Assembly: GCA_002478145.1 (NCBI GenBank)
Contig: DLMI01000105.1
Span: forward strand, 1-19,955
Length of the DNA stretch: 19,955 nucleotides
Origin: Acidobacteria bacterium UBA7540
Lineage (GTDB): Bacteria > Acidobacteriota > Terriglobia > UBA7540
Direction of reading: 5' to 3'
The notes below the pieces were generated by a model. The model searched no databases and was not told where the DNA came from. It saw nothing but the letters and a program-made list of their open reading frames with translations. Positions 7,207 through 14,860 of this stretch are shown here, one piece after another. Each line of letters starts with the position of its first letter. Position 1 is the stretch's first letter. Made by a program: the position numbers and the translations under genes.

Positions 7207-7437
7207 TGGCAGCCGCGATTTTTCGACCGCGCTCTGCGAAGCGTTAAGGAATATTACGAGAAAGTGGAATACATTCACCTCAACCCAGTGAGGGCCGGCC
7301 TCGTCAAACGCGCCGAGGAGTGGCAGTGGTCGAGGGTGCACGATTACACAGAAGACCTGAGGGCAACCCTTAGGCCGAATCGCACTCTGGCCGGCGACCC
7401 TGTACTGCTGCCAGCCGACGAACGGGGACGAATTTGA
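7207..7437 (+). pseudogene. C-terminal remnant of a REP-associated tyrosine transposase (RAYT)
   Basis: An open stretch with no start codon or SD whose translation reads WQPRFFDRALRSVKEYYEKV, then EYIHLNPVRAGLV, then KRAEEWQWSRVHDY, ending at TGA 7435. This is the C-terminal third of Y1/IS200-like RAYT transposases (typical WQ-RFYD...YIHLNPVKAGLV--EDWPWSS pattern). The HUH metal-binding part is missing, so it cannot be active alone. The open frame begins immediately after hairpin 2 and ends 10 bases before hairpin 3. RAYTs mobilise REP hairpins, so the context fits a decayed RAYT locus with its own REPs. Confidence 0.8.
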
Positions 7438-7447
7438 AGGGAAAGCT

Positions 7448-7475
7448 GCAGAGTCTCTGAAATACGAGACTCTGC
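7448..7475. repeat. REP-like hairpin 3
   Basis: A perfect 10-bp stem, GCAGAGTCTC (7448-7457) and GAGACTCTGC (7466-7475), with an 8-nt loop, just downstream of the RAYT remnant. It shares the GCAGA/TCTGC core and the following GCTGCC with the hairpin pair upstream. No T-run follows, so it is not an ordinary terminator. Confidence 0.7.
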
Positions 7476-7491
7476 GCTGCCTGCTCCTCAC

Positions 7492-7519
7492 TGTCATGCC
7501 GAGCGCAGCGAAGCATCTC
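7492..7519 (-). repeat. Copy of an interspersed repeat shared with 17498-17525
   Basis: The sequence begins TGTCATGCCGAGCGCAGCGA and ends AGCATCTC. Its reverse complement matches 17498-17525 at 27 of 28 positions. This is one arm of the element described at 17400-17525. Confidence 0.8.
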
Positions 7520-7864
7520 GCTCTGCGGAACGCGTCAATGATTTTGAGACACCTCCCGAACGAATTAGGTGTCGTTCCCGGCCGGGCGTGGGGCTGGATC
7601 GAGAAAATTAGCTTTCAGGATGCCGCAGGATCGACGATCTCGCATTGACCCATCTCCCCGCACCCTCGGAATCAGGGTGTTTTCTGCGGGGGGCGCAAGC
7701 TTCAGATACACTCGAATGGGTCTTCGGTTTGTTGAACCAGGCCGCTTCCGGCACGACCCCTGGGGCAGGCGCGCGCGCCTCCCTTGCAGGGCCGAAACGG
7801 ACTCTGTGTCTCTTGACATGCAGCACACGATAGGCTAGGATAGTAAGTGGGGCTGGGGAAGAAA

Positions 7865-7920
7865 CAGGATTCAGGATTCAGGAGTCAGGGGTCAGAAGTC
7901 AGGAGTCAGGAGTCAGAATG
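7865..7920. repeat. Heptamer tandem repeat, CAGGAGT-type
   Basis: Eight consecutive 7-bp units: CAGGATT twice, CAGGAGT, CAGGGGT, CAGAAGT, CAGGAGT twice, CAGAATG. The phase is unbroken over 56 bases. No gene overlaps it. Confidence 0.9.
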
Positions 7921-8147
7921 AAGAGCACCTGCTTCCCGCCTTCTGCCTCTGAAGGGCCGCAGGTCCCCCGGCAGGCCGGGGCAAGCTCCGAGCGGGACCT
8001 GCGCTACGCCTGCTTACTGCCGACTGCCTACTGCATATGAGGGAGGCGGGATGGAGAGGGTTCTTCGCAGGCATGCCAGCCCTGGACAAGATGTCACCTC
8101 CGACAATGAAAGAAAAAACTAGTAACTTTAAAAAGTGAACGAACGAT

Positions 8148-8264
8148 GCGGGAATGTCTATGAAAACAAAGGATCGGCTTTCAGGAGCCCGAGGCGAAGC
8201 GGGAATGTTGCAGAAAACAAAGGTAGTTACGCGTTGAAAGCGGGAATGTTGCTGAAAACAAAGG
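8148..8264. repeat. 25-bp direct repeat in three copies
   Basis: Copies at 8148-8172, 8199-8223 and 8240-8264 share GCGGGAATGT, then a variable triplet, then GAAAACAAAGG (with one further variable position). Copies 2 and 3 differ at one base. The intervening segments are 26 and 16 bases and unrelated. Spacers are too few and too unequal for a CRISPR array. Confidence 0.85.
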
Positions 8265-8284
8265 ACGTAGGTTGTATGTCGCAG

Positions 8285-8440
8285 GTGGTAGGTGGGCTCC
8301 CCCCCCACACATACCGCCTACTACCTACCACATACGGGTAGGGGGTAGGTAGGGGAAGAGCAGGTGCCAGGTGCTAGGTGCCAGGTGTCAAGTGTCAGGT
8401 AGGTGGCAGGTCGTAGGTGGCAGGTAGGGAAGAGCAGGTT
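8285..8440. repeat. AGGTG-rich heptamer tract with inverted repeat
   Basis: GTGGTAGGT (8285-8293) and ACCTACCAC (8323-8331) form a perfect 9-bp inverted repeat around a run of eight C (8299-8306). From 8361 to 8402 six 7-bp units follow (CAGGTGC-type), then degenerate GTAGGTGGCAGG units. GGGAAGAGCAGGT occurs twice near 8353 and 8427. The 7-bp period equals that of the 7865-7920 tract. Confidence 0.8.
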
Positions 8441-8677
8441 GCCGGTGTCAGGGGCTGGGCGGCACATGCGCGCGTGGTGGGGACCCTCTGCTTCCAAACC
8501 TACTTCGCTCAGGTCGAACATTGGATGACGGAAAGAAATTGGAAACGAGCTTCGAGATCAGGTCGGAATCGCGTTGCGCCCCACCTCGTGCCCGGCATGG
8601 AAGGCTTGGGAACCGACCGTGGAGTGATCGCAGGCATCACAAAGCGCCGTGGCGCCGCTCGACGGCTTAAAAAGCAG

Positions 8678-8713
8678 TAGACAACCTACCCCTTCAGACT
8701 GTAGAATGTCTAC
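8678..8713 (+). promoter_or_regulatory. Candidate padR promoter with PadR-type dyad
   Basis: TAGACA (8678-8683) and TAGAAT (8702-8707) are spaced by 18 bases. The -10 overlaps the dyad GTAGA-ATG-TCTAC (8701-8713), and another GTAGAC half-site sits over the -35. GTAGAC/GTCTAC-like dyads are plausible PadR operators, suggesting autoregulation. The transcript would start near 8714, eight bases before ATG 8722, with no SD. Confidence 0.5.
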
Positions 8714-8721
8714 GTCCTAAC

Positions 8722-9087
8722 ATGGCGAAGAAACAACGCTATCAAAATCGGATCGAGTTGCTGCAAGGCACGCTGGATATGCTCATCCTCCAGACGTTGC
8801 AATGGGGTGCCCAGCACGGATATGGGATCAGCCAGTCTATTCGCGGGCGCTCGGGCGAAGTGTTGCAGGTCGAGACCGGCTCGCTCTACCCGGCCCTCCA
8901 TCGTCTCGGGACGCAGGCCTGGGTGAGCTCTGAGTGGAAGCAGACCGAAAGCAACCAGCGCGCCAAGTACTATCGCCTGACTGCTGCCGGCAGGAAACAG
9001 TTATTGTCTGAGCAGGCCCGCTGGGAGCAAATTGTAGACGCCATCGCTGGCATCATGAGCCCCGTACGGGAGGAAGGCCAGTCATGA
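8722..9087 (+). CDS. PadR-family transcriptional regulator
   Basis: A 121-residue winged-helix regulator. Residues 11-85 carry the PadR signature: [26 protein letters not shown], then [12 protein letters not shown], then [15 protein letters not shown] short C-terminal helix follows, as in the small (subfamily 2-like) PadRs. The stop overlaps the permease start (ATGA, 9084-9087), so the two are translated as a pair. PadR plus ADOP permease is a recurrent operon in Acidobacteriota; the ligand is unknown. It likely represses its own promoter via the dyad at 8701-8713. ATG 8722 has no SD. Confidence 0.92.
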   Translation: MAKKQRYQNRIELLQGTLDMLILQTLQWGAQHGYGISQSIRGRSGEVLQVETGSLYPALHRLGTQAWVSSEWKQTESNQRAKYYRLTAAGRKQLLSEQARWEQIVDAIAGIMSPVREEGQS

Positions 9088-11774
9088 GTTTCTGGAATTG
9101 GCTGTGGCAGCGCAAAAAGCGCGAAGCAGACCTGGAGGAAGAGATCCAGGATCATCTGCGCATGGCCGCCCAAGAGCGCATGGAGCAAGGCTTAACTGTT
9201 GAGCAAGCTCACGCTTCAGCCGCTCGCGAGTTCGGTAACGTCACCTTGGTTAAAGAGACCACGCGCGACATGTGGGGCCGGGTGTGGCTTGAAACCTTGC
9301 TGCAAGACCTCCGTTACGGCCTGCGGGCGATGCTGAGGAACCCGGGCTTCACCGTAGTCGCCGTCCTGACGTTGGGCCTGGGCATCGGCGCCAACACGGC
9401 AATCTTCAGCCTGATCAACGCCCTGATGTTACGCATGCTTCCGGCGCGGAATCCCGGGCAGCTTGTGGAACTGCTGCATCGCTACCCGGGGGAACCGCGG
9501 ATGAACGGATTCTCCTGGCACAGTTACGAGCACTTTCGGGACAGCAACCACGTCTTCTCGGGACTCATCGGCGTTATGCCTTCCCATTTCCAGGTGCGCG
9601 GTGAAGGCCTCGAACCGGAGGCCGTGGATGGCGAGTATGTGGTGGGGGACTTCTTCCCGGTCCTCGGGGTGAAGCCCGTGATCGGCCGGCTGATTGGTCC
9701 ACAAGACGACCAGATGGGTGCGGCTGGTTCGCACGTGGCCGTGGTGAGCTGGTCCTACTGGAAGAGCCGGTTTAACCTGGATCCGGGAATTCTGGGCAAG
9801 CGAATCATTGTGGAAGATGTGCCGCTGACGGTTGTCGGGGTAACACCCCGTGAGTTCTTTGGATTAATGACATGGTCCAGGCCGGACGTCTGGTTACCCG
9901 TGGCCATGGAGCCGGCAATCGGTCGCCCCAGCCGGATGACCTCTGGTCGCATGGGGCTGGGCCTGATCGGACGGTTGAAGCCGGGGGTGTCCATCGAGCA
10001 GGCGCGCGCGGAAATGAGCGTGCTTTTTCAGTTTACCGTCGAGGAAATGACCAAGAACAGCAAAGATCCCCTTTGGCGCCAATTGAAAATTGAAGTGGCT
10101 CCGGCGGGCGCCGGGTTGTCGGTGCTGCGTGATAACTTCGCGAAGCCGCTGCTGTTCCTGATGGCCTTGGTGGGCCTGCTGTTACTCGTCGCGTGCACGA
10201 ACATCGCTAGTATGCTGCTGGCGCGCGCGGTCGCCCGCCAGCGCGAAATGGCATTGCGCGTTTCCCTGGGCGCCGGCCGGTTTCGCCTGGTGCGCCAAGT
10301 GTTGACCGAATCTCTGCTGCTTTCTACGACGGGCAGCCTGCTCGGTGTCTTCCTGGCGTATTTGGGCGCTAAGGCGCTCCTGCGGATCATCACCTCCGGG
10401 CGGCAGATTGTGGAATTGCCGGCTCGCATCGAGATTGACGTTCACCCGGATGTGCATGTGTTGCTTTTCACTGCCGGAGTCGCCTTGTTGACCGGAGTGC
10501 TGTTCGGACTGGCGCCCGCTTGGAGCGCGTTCTTTTCCGCCTCGGCGCCTTCGCTGCGGGAAGTCGGGACGGCTGGGGAAACAAGGCTCCAGCGCCTTTT
10601 CGGAAAGAGCCTGGTGGTGGCCCAGGTGGCCTTGTCGGTGGTGCTGTTGGGCGCCGCCGGCCTGTTTGTCGGACACTTATGGAATCTACAGCACCTCAAT
10701 CTGGGTTTCCGCCGCGATCACGTTTTGCTGGTGACTCTCGACCCGAGGCGCAGTGAATACAAGGGCGAGCAATTATCCCGTCTGTATCAGGAACTGCTGG
10801 GGCGCATGGAAGCGATTCCGGGTGTGCGCTCGGCGACGCTCAGTGGTGCTACTCCCATCTCGGGCGCGGGGGCTTCCAGTTTCGCCAACGTGGAAGGTCA
10901 CCCGGAAAAGCCTGAAGATCGCCGCTACGTTTCCTTAAATTGGGTCGCGCCGAAGTACTTCCAGACCCTCGGCACGCCACTCCTCGCCGGGCGGGACTTC
11001 AATTACCAGGACCAGGGCGGCCCGCGCGTGGCGATCGTCAACCAAGCGATGGCGCGGTATTACTTCGCCGACGGCAACCCCATTGGAAAGCATTTCTGGC
11101 TCGACCGCGACTGGAAGGGCTTCGGCCCCGACAAGACTTACGAGATCGTAGGAATGGTGGGCGACGCGAAGTACTACGACATTGGTGAAGCCACACCGCG
11201 CACCATCTACTTCAACGCCTTCCAGGAGGGACACGCGCCCTCGCACTTCGCGCTTTGGACCAGTATTGATCCCGAGAATGTAGCTCCCGAAGTGCGCCGC
11301 GCGGTGCGCGAGGCGGCGAAAACGATACAGGTGGCGCAGGTCACGACGCTGGCCGATCAAGTGGATGCGTCCATTGTTCCGGAGCGGCTCATCGCGACGT
11401 TATCGGGCTCCTTCGGCGCGCTGGGCTCAGTGCTCGCGGCCATCGGCCTTTACGGCCTGTTGGCGTACACGGTGGCACGCCGCGCGAGCGAAATCGGAAT
11501 CCGCATGGCGCTGGGCGCGCAAGCGGCTGACGTGCGCTGGATGGTGATGACCGCGGGACTATGGTGGTTGGCCATCGGCATCGGCATCGGCGTGTCGGTG
11601 AGCCTCGCGGTCGGCAGAATTCTCCAAAACCGAATCTGGAGAATCAATTCAGCCGATCCGCTGACCCTCGCTGCCGTTGCTTTGCTATTGGCGGCGGTAG
11701 GCCTCGTGGCGTGCTACATCCCCGCACGCCGGGCAACGAAAGTCGATCCCATGGTGGCGCTGCGGTACGAGTGA
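9084..11774 (+). CDS. ADOP-type MacB/FtsX-like ABC transporter permease
   Basis: An 896-residue inner-membrane protein. Residues 14-60 ([24 protein letters not shown]...AREFGN) are the N-terminal ADOP domain typical of Acidobacteriota. Then come [15 protein letters not shown] and a first membrane segment (about 89-116), a periplasmic MacB-like domain (about 120-345), and a first FtsX block (about 353-480, with [15 protein letters not shown]). A membrane segment lies near 508-533, then a second periplasmic domain, and a second FtsX block (about 774-896, with [15 protein letters not shown], ending DPMVALRYE). It has no ATPase domain, and no ATPase gene is nearby, so the energising partner (if any) is elsewhere. 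SD GGGAGGAAGG lies upstream within padR. The substrate is unknown. Confidence 0.93.
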   Translation: MSFWNWLWQRKKREADLEEEIQDHLRMAAQERMEQGLTVEQAHASAAREFGNVTLVKETTRDMWGRVWLETLLQDLRYGLRAMLRNPGFTVVAVLTLGLGIGANTAIFSLINALMLRMLPARNPGQLVELLHRYPGEPRMNGFSWHSYEHFRDSNHVFSGLIGVMPSHFQVRGEGLEPEAVDGEYVVGDFFPVLGVKPVIGRLIGPQDDQMGAAGSHVAVVSWSYWKSRFNLDPGILGKRIIVEDVPLTVVGVTPREFFGLMTWSRPDVWLPVAMEPAIGRPSRMTSGRMGLGLIGRLKPGVSIEQARAEMSVLFQFTVEEMTKNSKDPLWRQLKIEVAPAGAGLSVLRDNFAKPLLFLMALVGLLLLVACTNIASMLLARAVARQREMALRVSLGAGRFRLVRQVLTESLLLSTTGSLLGVFLAYLGAKALLRIITSGRQIVELPARIEIDVHPDVHVLLFTAGVALLTGVLFGLAPAWSAFFSASAPSLREVGTAGETRLQRLFGKSLVVAQVALSVVLLGAAGLFVGHLWNLQHLNLGFRRDHVLLVTLDPRRSEYKGEQLSRLYQELLGRMEAIPGVRSATLSGATPISGAGASSFANVEGHPEKPEDRRYVSLNWVAPKYFQTLGTPLLAGRDFNYQDQGGPRVAIVNQAMARYYFADGNPIGKHFWLDRDWKGFGPDKTYEIVGMVGDAKYYDIGEATPRTIYFNAFQEGHAPSHFALWTSIDPENVAPEVRRAVREAAKTIQVAQVTTLADQVDASIVPERLIATLSGSFGALGSVLAAIGLYGLLAYTVARRASEIGIRMALGAQAADVRWMVMTAGLWWLAIGIGIGVSVSLAVGRILQNRIWRINSADPLTLAAVALLLAAVGLVACYIPARRATKVDPMVALRYE

Positions 11775-11808
11775 TTGTCGATTGACGATTGTCGATTGAG
11801 GATTGAAA
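11775..11808 (+). repeat. Short direct repeats just after the permease stop
   Basis: GATTGTCGATTGA occurs twice within 11773-11803, partly overlapping the permease stop codon, followed by a degenerate GGATTGA. Simple repeat; no function seen. Confidence 0.7.
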
Positions 11809-11854
11809 CGCGGGTACTGGTGTCATTTGCGAGACATGGACGTTGCAAGCCGCA

Positions 11855-11941
11855 GTCATTCCCGCGAAAGCGGGAATCTACTCGGCAAACCTTTGGAAGT
11901 GCGCTGTCGACGGACTGGATTCCCGCTTTCGCGGGAATGAC
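11855..11941. mobile_element. 87-bp element with perfect 24-bp terminal inverted repeats
   Basis: The element starts GTCATTCCCGCGAAAGCGGG (11855-11874, arm to 11878) and ends with its exact 24-bp reverse complement (11918-11941). Each arm is itself near-palindromic and contains ATTCCC-N8-GGGAAT, the pattern of the dRS3 repeats known from Neisseria and of similar repeats in many bacteria. The interior is 39 bases and non-coding. It looks like a REP pair or miniature non-autonomous element inserted between two operons. Confidence 0.8.
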
Positions 11942-11999
11942 CGGCGTTTCGAAAGGGATCCCATCCCAAATGACACCAGCACCGAAACGCGCAGGCGCG

Positions 12000-12028
12000 T
12001 TGAAATGCGCCTGAGAACCCGCTATAAT
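12000..12028 (+). promoter_or_regulatory. Near-consensus promoter of the PIN toxin-antitoxin operon
   Basis: TTGAAA (12000-12005), a 17-base spacer, and TATAAT (12023-12028): 11 of 12 consensus positions. The predicted start is at 12035-12036, which coincides with ATG 12036. Confidence 0.75.
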
Positions 12029-12035
12029 GGGGATC

Positions 12036-12314
12036 ATGCAGAACGCCACGATCAACTGGGCGCGCGACCTGGCGGCACCGGTCAAGGCCGCTATCGAGAA
12101 CCTGCTCGGACGCCCTTTGCAGGATGACGAGCAGGTGAGCGTCCGGGCTTACCGGTGCCATGAAGCTCCTCGGGGAGAAGCTCGCCGGGAGGCTGCGCGC
12201 CGTCTTGAAGAACACCTTGACAGGATGGCGGGCAAAGTGAGGGACGTCTCCCAGCCCGAGATGGAAGCCGCTATTGACGAGGCGCTGGAGCAGGTGCGGC
12301 CCAAGCGTCCATGA
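12036..12314 (+). CDS. Putative antitoxin of a PIN-domain module
   Basis: A 92-residue protein, MQNATINWARDLAAPVKAAIENLLGRPL... with a highly charged helical C-terminal half (EARREAARRLEEHLDRMAGKV...EAAIDEALEQVRP). I do not recognise a DNA-binding fold with certainty. The antitoxin role is inferred from size, charge and its ATGA overlap (12311-12314) with a PIN-domain gene. The upstream in-frame ATG at 12027 lies inside the -10 box and cannot be the start on that transcript. ATG 12036 sits at the predicted transcription start, so the mRNA would be leaderless; no SD is present. Confidence 0.7.
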   Translation: MQNATINWARDLAAPVKAAIENLLGRPLQDDEQVSVRAYRCHEAPRGEARREAARRLEEHLDRMAGKVRDVSQPEMEAAIDEALEQVRPKRP

Positions 12315-12763
12315 GGGTCCTCCTCGACACCAACATTTTGGTGAGGGCAAACCCCAGAGCGGGTGGCTCAGCCCGTACCCTCTTGGCAGAACTCGCCCCC
12401 TCCCCCGAGCACACCTTGATCCTTTCCCCCTTTCTTTTGGAAGAAGTGGAACGCGTTCTCGCTTATCCTCGGTTGCAGGCCCTTTGGCCGCTCACCCCAG
12501 AAGAGATTCGGGAGTATACCGAGGCCCTTGATAAACTGGCGGAGATGGTTCATCCGGGTCCTTCACCTCCTGTCGTCTTGAGTGATCCGAAAGATGACCC
12601 TGTGATCGCGGCTGCTTTCCTCGGCCGCGCCGATGTTCTTTGTACGCTCGACCGGCATCTCTACACCCCGGGTGTGCTCGACTTCTTGCGCAAGCACTCC
12701 ATTCAAGTGATGAGCGACGTTCAGCTCTTGTTGCGACTTCAGGGTGGTCCAACCAGGAAGTGA
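12311..12763 (+). CDS. PIN-domain toxin (putative ribonuclease)
   Basis: A 150-residue protein of the COG1569-like 'putative toxin-antitoxin system toxin component, PIN family'. It starts MRVLLDTNIL with the first acidic residue at D6. E44/E45 lie in FLLEEVERVLAYPRL, D95/D96 in SDPKDDPVIAAAFLGRADVLCTLDRHL, and D114 in the last strand. Together these supply the usual three to four acidic metal ligands, so the nuclease is probably active. Target RNA is unknown. It is translationally coupled to the preceding gene. A candidate terminator follows at 12806-12837. Confidence 0.87.
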   Translation: MRVLLDTNILVRANPRAGGSARTLLAELAPSPEHTLILSPFLLEEVERVLAYPRLQALWPLTPEEIREYTEALDKLAEMVHPGPSPPVVLSDPKDDPVIAAAFLGRADVLCTLDRHLYTPGVLDFLRKHSIQVMSDVQLLLRLQGGPTRK

Positions 12764-12805
12764 GGCCGGGCTGCCCAAGCTCTTTTGTCCGCTGGCTCTT
12801 AGTTA

Positions 12806-12837
12806 GGTGCCGCCAGGTCATCGGCGCCAGGGTTTTT
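12806..12837 (+). terminator. Candidate Rho-independent terminator of the PIN operon
   Basis: Stem GGTGCCG (12806-12812) and CGGCGCC (12822-12828), seven pairs including one G-U, with a 9-nt loop, then AGGG and a run of five T (12833-12837). It sits between convergent operons, just before the stop of the Fe-S protein gene. Confidence 0.45.
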
Positions 12838-14813
12838 CATTCTTCCTTAGCTTCATGCTGCGACTTTGGCGGGAGGCTCTTGGCGACGATTTCCGCCAGG
12901 TCAAGTATTTCGACGTCGTCGCGCTGGGCGTGGTTGGCAGCGTCGCGAAGCATGATGGGACAGTAGGGGCAAGCCACCACCACCGTGGCGGCCTTGGTTT
13001 CGGCGAGCTCGGCGAATCGAAGCTCGTTCACTCGTTGTTTGTTCTGATCCCGTTGGTCGTCAGCTATGAAAAGCTGTGCGCCGCCCGCTCCGCAGCATTG
13101 CGTGTTTTGGCCATGGTGCGCTGCTTCTGTAACCGAGACTCCGCAGGAGTGCAGGATCTTCCTCGGCGCAGCCGTGATGCCGCGGCCCCTAGCAAGGTAG
13201 CAAGGGTCGTGGTAGGTTGCCGGCAAATCAGACGGTTCGATAGCGAGCTGGGGGAGCAGTTCCGCAATGAGTTCCGAATGGTGTGCCACCCTGATATGGA
13301 GTTTCGCGTAAGCGGCGATTTGCTGGTAGTCCTTATCCAACATCGTCGTGCAGTGCGGACAACACGATATGATATTTTTCACCTGCGCATTAGCGAATGT
13401 CTCGATAAGCTTTTCGGAAAGTTGCAGGAAAAGGTATTCGTTGCCCGCGCGTCGCGCCGGTTCACCGCAGCAGGTTTCACGGGGGAGCACGCCCCATGAA
13501 ACACCGGCGGCATCAAGAATCTGTTTCATGGCCAGAGCGACCGCTTGGCCGTGCTGATCGAAACTCAATCCGCAGCCAAGCCAGAAGAGCCATTCCTGGT
13601 GGCCGTCGAAAATCGGAAACTGCTTCGACTGGATGAGATTTTGTCGTGTGTCGTGAGCCATACCCCAGGGATTGTGCGGAGCACGTTCCATAGTTGTAAA
13701 TAGTTGGATCACTTTGCCGTTGGTGACGCGACCCTCGCTTACGAGCCCACGCCGGAGGTCAAGGATTTTCCTTCCTACATGCTCGATGCCCACAGGACAT
13801 GCGTACTCGCAGGCGCCACAGGCTAAACATTGGAAGAGGTCTTCCTCCGAAACGAGAACCTTGCCATGTGCTTTCTCCGTGGCAGTCCCTGCGACAACAT
13901 CTCCGCCGCAGAGCAAGCCTTTCTGCGCGTCAAGGATGATTTCCTTAGGACTGAGCGATCCTCCAACGAGGTTAGCCGGACAGAACTCGGTGCAGCGGCC
14001 ACACTCGACGCAGGCATTGAGGTCGAGAACGTCCTTTCGGCCAAAGTCCGGGAAGTGGATAATTCCCAGGTCGTCGCCTTCTTCCCGTAGCACGCGCATT
14101 GTGCTGGTTGTCTCCGAACGCAGGAATATCGTGATCGGGGCAAGCAGCAGATGCAGGTGTTTCGATAACGGGATTACATCGAGTAACGAAAAAAACGCAA
14201 TTGTATGTAGCCACCAGTTTACTTTCCAGGACATGCTTCCGACTGGAAACACTCTCCAGCCCAAAAGATACGTTGCCATTAGTGCTGAGATAAGGAAGGC
14301 CACAATCCCGGAGGTTGCGGAGAGTTCTCCGAGAGGCTTCGGCTTTAACACAAATCGCCGAAATGACAGGCCGATCATGGCCACAAGCACAGCGAGAGCC
14401 CATACGGCGACAAACGTGCCATACCAGCTCCGCGTCCCTGTTGCTTTTGAAAGTCCGCGTAAGCCAAGGAGGAAGTGTTGTGCGCTCACCCAGGCGAAGG
14501 CGAGGAAACCCCACACGACTGCGGCGTGGAGTATGCCGACAATTGGCCGGTCGCGCACCACTCGATATTGCAGGACGACTTCTACAAAAACACGCCACAG
14601 CCGTTTGGGAATATTATCGAGAGGAAGATCTCCGTGCTGGGGAAATACCGAAAAAATCCGTCGATTAAGCGTTTTCAAGAACAACCAAACACTTGCTATA
14701 GAGAGCGCGATGAATATCGCGCGCGCGAGACCGCCCAAAAGGAAGGCGGCGCAGAAGGCGAGGGTGCTGGTAACCATCATCCAGGAGTATTCCTTGTAGC
14801 GCTCTAAATCCAT
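12837..14813 (-). CDS. Membrane Fe-S oxidoreductase, EMO/EtfD-like (ETF:menaquinone oxidoreductase)
   Basis: A 658-residue protein. Residues 1-235 contain about six membrane helices of the nitrate-reductase-gamma/cytochrome-b type with several His candidates for haem (H96, H203, H219, H221). Next come two 4Fe-4S clusters: C268/C271/C274/C278 (CVECGRCTEFCP) and C329/C332/C335/C339 (CLACGACEYACP). Two CCG domains follow (CCG at 448 with SCCPHC at 483-488; HDPCYLARG at 535 with CCG at 573 and ACPYC at 614-618), as in heterodisulfide-reductase subunits. This architecture is that of EMO/EtfD proteins, which pass electrons from electron-transferring flavoprotein to (mena)quinone during acyl-CoA oxidation. 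No etfAB gene is in the window, so the partner is inferred. It lies 47 bases downstream of the rhodanese gene on the same strand. Confidence 0.85.
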   Translation of the reverse strand: MDLERYKEYSWMMVTSTLAFCAAFLLGGLARAIFIALSIASVWLFLKTLNRRIFSVFPQHGDLPLDNIPKRLWRVFVEVVLQYRVVRDRPIVGILHAAVVWGFLAFAWVSAQHFLLGLRGLSKATGTRSWYGTFVAVWALAVLVAMIGLSFRRFVLKPKPLGELSATSGIVAFLISALMATYLLGWRVFPVGSMSWKVNWWLHTIAFFSLLDVIPLSKHLHLLLAPITIFLRSETTSTMRVLREEGDDLGIIHFPDFGRKDVLDLNACVECGRCTEFCPANLVGGSLSPKEIILDAQKGLLCGGDVVAGTATEKAHGKVLVSEEDLFQCLACGACEYACPVGIEHVGRKILDLRRGLVSEGRVTNGKVIQLFTTMERAPHNPWGMAHDTRQNLIQSKQFPIFDGHQEWLFWLGCGLSFDQHGQAVALAMKQILDAAGVSWGVLPRETCCGEPARRAGNEYLFLQLSEKLIETFANAQVKNIISCCPHCTTMLDKDYQQIAAYAKLHIRVAHHSELIAELLPQLAIEPSDLPATYHDPCYLARGRGITAAPRKILHSCGVSVTEAAHHGQNTQCCGAGGAQLFIADDQRDQNKQRVNELRFAELAETKAATVVVACPYCPIMLRDAANHAQRDDVEILDLAEIVAKSLPPKSQHEAKEE

Positions 14814-14860
14814 CCCTTACCCCATGATGTCAAATCAAGACTCGGCAGGAGGGGGAATCG

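Larger units (their letters stand above)
7069..8677. other. Repeat-rich accessory region without intact genes
   Basis: About 1.6 kb between the receiver fragment and padR holds a transposase remnant (7207-7437), REP-like hairpins, an interspersed repeat copy (7492-7519), heptamer tracts and a 25-bp motif in three copies, each listed separately. Open frames here are short, lack SDs and resemble no family I know. 7520-7860 and 8445-8670 show nothing I can name. Confidence 0.6.

Noticed and set aside
7448..7475. Rho-independent terminator
   Set aside because: The stem is perfect but no T-run follows on either side, and the same core recurs upstream, which fits a REP hairpin better.
7569..7838. 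89-codon plus-strand open frame
   Set aside because: No SD, Arg-rich translation with open frames on both strands, no family resemblance.
8148..8264. Short CRISPR array
   Set aside because: Only three repeats, spacers of 26 and 16 bases, repeat not partly palindromic in the CRISPR manner, and no cas gene in the window.
8417..8680. 87-codon plus-strand open frame before padR
   Set aside because: Starts inside the heptamer tract, no SD, and the translation looks like random GC-rich sequence.
13672..14799. 375-codon plus-strand open frame opposite the EMO-like gene
   Set aside because: Low-complexity Arg/Ser/Thr-rich translation with no recognisable motif; the minus strand carries intact Fe-S and CCG motifs.
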